In this document: piece after piece, positions 50,280-52,272 of the stretch
How positions within the stretch are numbered: position 1 is the first letter of the stretch
How the letters are laid out: each line of letters starts with the position of its first letter
From: Lojkania enalia
Lineage: Eukaryota > Ascomycota > Dothideomycetes > Pleosporales
Length of the DNA: 52,272 nt
Direction: 5' to 3'
Assembly: GCA_010094045.1 (NCBI GenBank)
Contig: ML986715.1
Coordinates: 1-52,272 of the forward strand
Notes under the pieces: model-generated
What the model was told of the DNA's origin: nothing
The model's input: only the letters and a program-made list of their open reading frames with translations
The model's database searches: none
Made by a program: the position numbers and the translations under genes

Positions 50280-52162
50280 ATCGGTCTCTAAATAGTATAC
50301 TATTAATAGCTTTTACTTAATTTTAAAAATCCGATAGACGCGTATCTATATACCTTATATAAACTATTCTCCTCTATTAGAGACTATTACTTATAGGAGC
50401 CTATAATATACTATAAAATACTTGATAAACTTATTAACTAATATTTAGTTCTTAAGGTCTAGGATGGTAATAAAGAGTACTCCTTTACTTAAACAGTCTA
50501 TAATAATAAGAATATATTTATTACTATATATAGTTCTTAGTAAGTTAATAATATAGTCTATTAAAATTTCTAACTATACCCTTTTAGGGACTAGAAGAGA
50601 ATATAGTAGGCCTTTTTTTCTAGAACGCTAAACTATATTTCTACTATAGAAGTAGTAATTTTGTATAAAGCGTTTAATATCCGCTACTATTCTAGGCTAA
50701 AAGTAGTACTGTAATATTAACCCGATCGTAATATTCTTACTAGAGTAGCTAGCTAAATAAGAGTCGTAAGTCTCTTAGATTAGCTTTATACGAAGTAGCT
50801 TACTCTTAAGAACTTAAGCGCGTTCTCTCTATATTAATCTATCTTCTAGGATTAAGAGGTTAGATAGGCTAATTCTAAGGTAACGGAGGGTTTCTAGAAG
50901 TATTCTCTTCCCTATTTTAGTAGTATAGAGAAGTATAGTATACATCTTATCTTTTCCTTAGGTATTTTACTATAAAGTCTCTATTAGTATTTACTACTCC
51001 TTATATAATATCTCGGTTATAAACTCCCCTTTATCTATAGATTCCTCCCCTAATATAGAGTTTTCTAGGGTAACTACCTCTATCTAATTATTAGGAGTAT
51101 CTTTAGCACGCTAGTTTCTAGTTTATATAGGGGCTGTATAAACTCTATCCTTAAAATTAGATGGTCTAAAGAGTTAACTAATCTTTCTCTAGATCTACTT
51201 ATTATTAGCTCCTTTTAGAAGATCCTAATTATGATATAAGAGAGTATTAGCTAGAATATTAAGCTTGCCCAGCTTATATTTAAACTAGAAGTTAAACTGG
51301 GTAAAGAATACTACCTACCTTATCTAGTACTTAGAGAGCTTTTATACTTTAGTAAAGTATTTTAGGTTATAGTAATCTATATAAACTATAAAGTACGTAA
51401 GTAGTTTTAAGAACTTCTCCTATTCTTTAAAATATTATATAACTGCTAGTAATTCTTTATTATAGATTGGGTAGTTATACTCTATAAGAAGTATTTGCTT
51501 TAATATAAAAGTAATAGATTATAGAACTCCTTTATTGTTATATTATAAAAATATACCTCTAGTATATTAGTTAGAGGTATTATACTCTAGAATCGTTTCC
51601 CTATTAAGGTTATATTAGGCTAATACTAGTACTTATATAAAGTATTACTTTAGGTAATTAAAGGTAGTAAGTACCTAATTATTAAGTTGAAACTATTTCT
51701 TCTCTTATTCCCTTTAGGTAAGAGCTATTAGTAGAGTAACTACTTCAGAAAATTCCTTAATAAACTAGCAGTAGAAATTTATAAAGCTTAAAAAGCTCTA
51801 TATACTATAAACTAATATAGGTACTTCTTAGTTCTAGATTACTTTAACTTTCTATAAGTTTATTTAGATATCTTTTTCTATATTAATAATAAAGCTAAGA
51901 TATTTTATTATACGGACCTTAAATTTGTACTTATTAATATTAAGTTAGAGGCTAGCATCTATTAGCTTTTAAAGGATTACTTTAACGTAGCGTTAATAGT
52001 TTTATAGGGAGCCGTCTGTGTATATAAGAATATTATCTAAATATGCTAAGATAAAGTCGTCTAAATACTCTTAGGTTATACGATTAATATACTATTAGAA
52101 GGTACTTAGAATATTTATAAGGTTAAAAGGTATAACTAGCTACTTATATAAACTATAACGTA

Positions 52163-52272
52163 TTTATAAGCGAGCGGCTACTATAAGCGAGTAGCTACCC
52201 CTACTAACTTTTTACGCCTTTATAGTAATCTATTTTAATAACATAATAAGATAATTATAATATTTAAGCTGC
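52163..52272. mobile_element. F: left end of another DNA transposon, cut by the window edge
   Basis: After TA at 52161-52162 the sequence starts TTTATAAGCGAGCGGCTACT and repeats ATAAGCGAGTAGCTAC. This resembles the terminal repeats of family B (ATAAGYRAGYRGCTTATATAAGC). Gypsy-2 sequence stops exactly here. The rest lies outside the window. Confidence 0.6.

Larger units (their letters stand above)
43713..52160 (-). mobile_element. Gypsy-2: older copy of a second gypsy family, hosting Gypsy-3
   Basis: Begins with a 202-bp LTR (43713-43914) and continues as 43915-44775 and 50285-52160. The two parts align with 44978-45835 and 45840-47710 of Gypsy-3. It is far more AT-rich than Gypsy-3. Its far side is cut by DNA element F near 52161, and the other LTR is outside the window. 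ATACG at 43708-43712 should be its target-site duplication. The coding strand is minus (integrase, RNase H and part of reverse transcriptase), fully degraded. Confidence 0.88.
12900..52272. other. AT-rich, RIP-affected transposon block
   Basis: About 39 kb in which CpA and TpG are nearly absent and TpA dominates on both strands. In recognisable transposon proteins, stops sit where Gln, Trp or Arg codons are expected, and catalytic residues are changed by C-to-T or G-to-A (for example Asp to Asn in the reverse transcriptases). This matches RIP in Pezizomycotina, which acts on CpA in repeated DNA. No host gene is recognisable in it. The region around 44.8-50.3 kb is visibly less mutated than the rest. 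Confidence 0.92.

Noticed and set aside
12900..52272. Search for CRISPR arrays, bacterial operons or a biosynthetic cluster
   Set aside because: Repeats here are transposon ends or terminal repeats without regular spacers, and no host enzyme genes are recognisable in the AT-rich block.

Overview
This window comes from a filamentous ascomycete (Pezizomycotina). The two clear genes have short GT-AG introns of 44-142 bp and fungal-type domain architectures. From about 12.2 kb to the end the DNA is AT-rich, nearly free of CpA/TpG, and full of transposons whose differences are C-to-T and G-to-A changes. That is the signature of repeat-induced point mutation (RIP). I cannot name the species.

Region 1 (1-11.1 kb) is the gene-bearing, GC-balanced part. 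It holds a six-exon STE20-type PAK kinase (3307-6346, +, 896 aa; CRIB domain, kinase domain, C-terminal G-beta-binding-like motif). Next is a four-exon HSE1/STAM ESCRT-0 subunit (7749-9860, +, 624 aa; VHS, UIM, SH3, GAT, P/Q/Y-rich tail). After it lies a probable small secreted-protein gene with an in-frame TGA (11121-10582, -). The first 3.3 kb shows no convincing gene. STE20 (Cdc42 signalling and polarity) and HSE1 (endosomal sorting of ubiquitinated cargo) act separately; nothing suggests a joint function.

Region 2 (11.1-14.7 kb) is the transition into the repeat block. It has a diverged direct-repeat pair, a GT microsatellite and decayed Ty3/gypsy fragments.

Region 3 (14.7-52.3 kb) is a nest of transposons that can be unpicked from target-site duplications and interrupted homology. 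A pogo/Fot1-like DNA element (B1, 14673-23890) carries three other DNA transposons (B2, A1, A2). A minus-strand gypsy remnant (24.8-29.65 kb) is split by DNA element C. DNA element D1 (29652-33375) is split by DNA element E. DNA element D2 (from 35010) is split by a complete gypsy element (Gypsy-1, 35765-42796, TSD ATAGT) and then by a second gypsy family (Gypsy-2, from 43713). Gypsy-2 is itself split by a younger copy of its own family (Gypsy-3, 44776-50279, TSD ATCGG) and by a further DNA element (F, from 52163). All recognisable transposases and polymerases are riddled with stops, so no autonomous element is visible.

A ten-N gap at 21393-21402 is flanked by a 1830-bp stretch that appears on both sides. 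This is almost certainly an unmerged contig overlap, so 21403-23232 should not be counted as a second insertion. I found no CRISPR array, rRNA, convincing tRNA or metabolic cluster. The main interest lies in the nesting, the RIP record, the assembly artefact, a shared insertion site in two element copies, and partly open antisense stretches in Gypsy-1.
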